DNA of 15,213 nt from JAUIAI01 sp049680625 (GTDB lineage Bacteria; Pseudomonadota; Gammaproteobacteria; Burkholderiales; Burkholderiaceae_E): the NCBI GenBank assembly GCA_049680625.1, contig JBAUID010000069.1:1-15213 (forward strand), given 5' to 3'. Positions 14,283 to 15,213 of the stretch are shown in pieces. A model generated the notes under the pieces. It worked only from the letters and a program-made list of their open reading frames with translations, had not been told where the DNA came from and did not search any database. A program made the translations under genes and the position numbers. Position 1 is the first letter of the stretch; every line of letters starts with the position of its first letter.

Positions 14283-14331
14283 ATGCGCCGCACTGTGCGC
14301 ATGCGTATTCTTAAAATTGTTTTTGAATACG
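14283..14331. promoter_or_regulatory. Two inverted repeats in a divergent promoter region
   Basis: ATGCGC (14283-14288) pairs with GCGCAT (14297-14302) across 8 bases. Immediately beside it, CGTATTC (14304-14310) pairs with GAATACG (14325-14331) across 14 bases. Both lie between the divergent VOC and exported-protein genes, where an operator would be expected. They could instead form hairpins in the leader of the plus-strand gene. No consensus -35/-10 pair with good spacing was found. Confidence 0.4.
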
Positions 14332-14366
14332 GCGTCTAGAACATTTCGTGACCGGGAGAAACAACA

Positions 14367-14855
14367 ATGACATATCGACCATTCTTTGCAACTATTGCCA
14401 CCATGCTCACTGCGGTCACACCATTGACAACCAGCGCCCAAGGTGTGCCGGCCAAGGGTACTTTGCTATGTGAAGTTCAATATCAACATATGATGCCGGT
14501 CGGCGCAAAGTCCAGAAATACAGTGATGGATAGCGGTGGCCTGTGCACACTCGAAAAAGGCGGTCCCGCTGGTGCGAAAATAACTTATGTGGTTGGGCTC
14601 GAATTCAACGACAAAGGTATTGGAACTCTGCTGTATGGCGGCGGAAATGCCACCGTCGATGGCAAAGTGATTCAAATTCGTCAGATACTTGATGCCAAAT
14701 ACGTACTTCAGTTCAAGGACGGCAATATTATCGGCTGGACCGCCAGCGGAACGGCAAAGTTCATTGCAGGTGATCACGCGGGCAAAATTCACACATGGTC
14801 ATCCGTTCCGACCGGAGATACCACGCTCAAAATCGACTATGAGACCAAAGAATAA
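14367..14855 (+). CDS. Small exported protein of unknown function
   Basis: A 162-aa protein. GGGAG precedes the ATG at a suitable distance. Residues 1-25 form a signal peptide (hydrophobic core ATIATMLTAVTPL, cleavage near TTSAQ), so the mature protein of about 137 residues is periplasmic or secreted. The mature part is mostly beta-like and glycine-rich, with two cysteines (LLCEV and GLCTL) spaced about 25 residues apart that could form a disulfide. Near the C-terminus is ASGTAKFIAGDHAGKIHTW, reminiscent of lipocalin- or barrel-like exported proteins. I do not recognise the family. It is divergent from the VOC gene and followed by 250 bases without a gene. Confidence 0.78.
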   Translation: MTYRPFFATIATMLTAVTPLTTSAQGVPAKGTLLCEVQYQHMMPVGAKSRNTVMDSGGLCTLEKGGPAGAKITYVVGLEFNDKGIGTLLYGGGNATVDGKVIQIRQILDAKYVLQFKDGNIIGWTASGTAKFIAGDHAGKIHTWSSVPTGDTTLKIDYETKE

Positions 14856-14950
14856 TTAGCAGCTAAACGCGATTTTTGGACTTGGCGTCAATCGACGTCG
14901 AGTCACACGATTGGCCAGTCGTTGCCCCGCTGTGCCACGAAGCGCCCGAC

Positions 14951-14976
14951 CGGCTCCGGTACACGGCTCCGGTACA
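14951..14976. repeat. Direct 13-bp duplication
   Basis: CGGCTCCGGTACA occurs twice in immediate succession (14951-14963 and 14964-14976), about 130 bases before the P450 start. The rest of the 14856-15107 gap shows no gene: an 83-codon frame there overlaps the P450 start and does not look protein-like. The duplication may be replication slippage or paired binding sites. Confidence 0.85.
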
Positions 14977-15107
14977 CTTTACTCCAGCGACTACGCCAGT
15001 GACCCGCAGGCCCGTATCCAAAAAAGTTACCGCCTGCGCCGAAGTCACTCAACGAGCGCATGACAACATCACAGGCCCGCCGGAAAAGTACCAGAGAAGG
15101 AAATCAT

Positions 15108-15213
15108 ATGCCCGCGATCAACCATGAGGCACAGGCAAAAGCCCTGCCGCTTGATGAAATTGACGTCAGCGACCCCGCTCTTTACCAGTCCGATGCCTGG
15201 CGACCGTATTTTG
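15108..15213 (+). CDS. Cytochrome P450, N-terminus only (cut by window edge)
   Basis: The first 35 codons of a gene leaving the window. GAGAAGG (15094-15100) lies seven bases before the ATG at 15108. Residues such as LPLDEIDVSDPALYQSDAWR followed by PYF match the start of soluble bacterial cytochromes P450, where this phrase is normally followed by a segment on the reduced-substrate side (LRREDPVHY type). The heme-binding cysteine loop and I-helix lie outside the window, so neither subfamily nor substrate can be given. Bacterial members are cytoplasmic monooxygenases that need a ferredoxin and reductase, possibly encoded downstream. Confidence 0.75.
   Translation, partial: MPAINHEAQAKALPLDEIDVSDPALYQSDAWRPYF

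Noticed and set aside
14226..14441. N-terminal extension of the VOC protein to 197 aa
   Set aside because: The extra 72 residues look random and cross the divergent gene's promoter and start; the internal ATG has a good Shine-Dalgarno and the family's usual N-terminus.
14876..15127. Plus-strand 83-codon frame before the P450 gene
   Set aside because: It overlaps the P450 start in another frame, contains the 13-bp duplication, and shows no protein-like pattern.

Overview
The window reads as chromosomal DNA of a free-living, metabolically versatile Pseudomonadota bacterium, probably a marine gamma- or alphaproteobacterium. This is inferred from moderate GC, Shine-Dalgarno-led genes, LysR control, a betaine-type ABC transporter, a cysteate/D-cysteine lyase homologue and cytochrome P450, DUF3179 and hydantoinase genes. 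Nothing fixes the genus. No rRNA, tRNA, insertion sequence, phage gene or CRISPR array was seen.

Left arm (1-7967), all on the minus strand. In transcription order it holds a PLP enzyme of the D-cysteine desulfhydrase / L-cysteate sulfo-lyase family; a complete quaternary-amine-type ABC importer (ProX-like binding protein, ProV-like ATPase with CBS region, ProW-like permease with an unusual N-terminal domain); a glutathione S-transferase-like protein; a membrane-anchored protein with one CxxCH motif and HEAT-like repeats; a PHB-depolymerase-family esterase; and the start of a hydantoinase A-type gene cut by the window edge. Spacing is short throughout. Two structures break the series: a perfect 10-bp stem-loop between proX and proV, and five tandem 14-bp repeats between proW and the GST gene.

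A LysR-type regulator (8117-9040, plus strand) diverges from the PLP enzyme gene. The intergenic DNA carries an inverted repeat and a second exact copy of its half-site touching the lysR start, so the regulator probably controls itself and the PLP enzyme, perhaps with the transporter.

Right arm (9041-15213), a patchier region. It contains 630 bases with only doubtful reading frames, a DUF3179 exported protein, a truncated PuuE-type deacetylase remnant, a 2-keto-4-pentenoate hydratase-like enzyme on the minus strand, an AT-rich intergenic stretch with a palindrome, an unrecognised 239-aa protein, a stretch without a convincing gene, a VOC-family protein divergent from a small unrecognised exported protein, and the N-terminus of a cytochrome P450 running off the end.

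The most coherent unit is LysR + PLP lyase + ABC importer: a plausible uptake-and-cleavage module for a small zwitterionic compound. The substrate cannot be read from sequence. The other genes are individually recognisable catabolic or orphan genes, and I see no strong evidence for a wholly new system.
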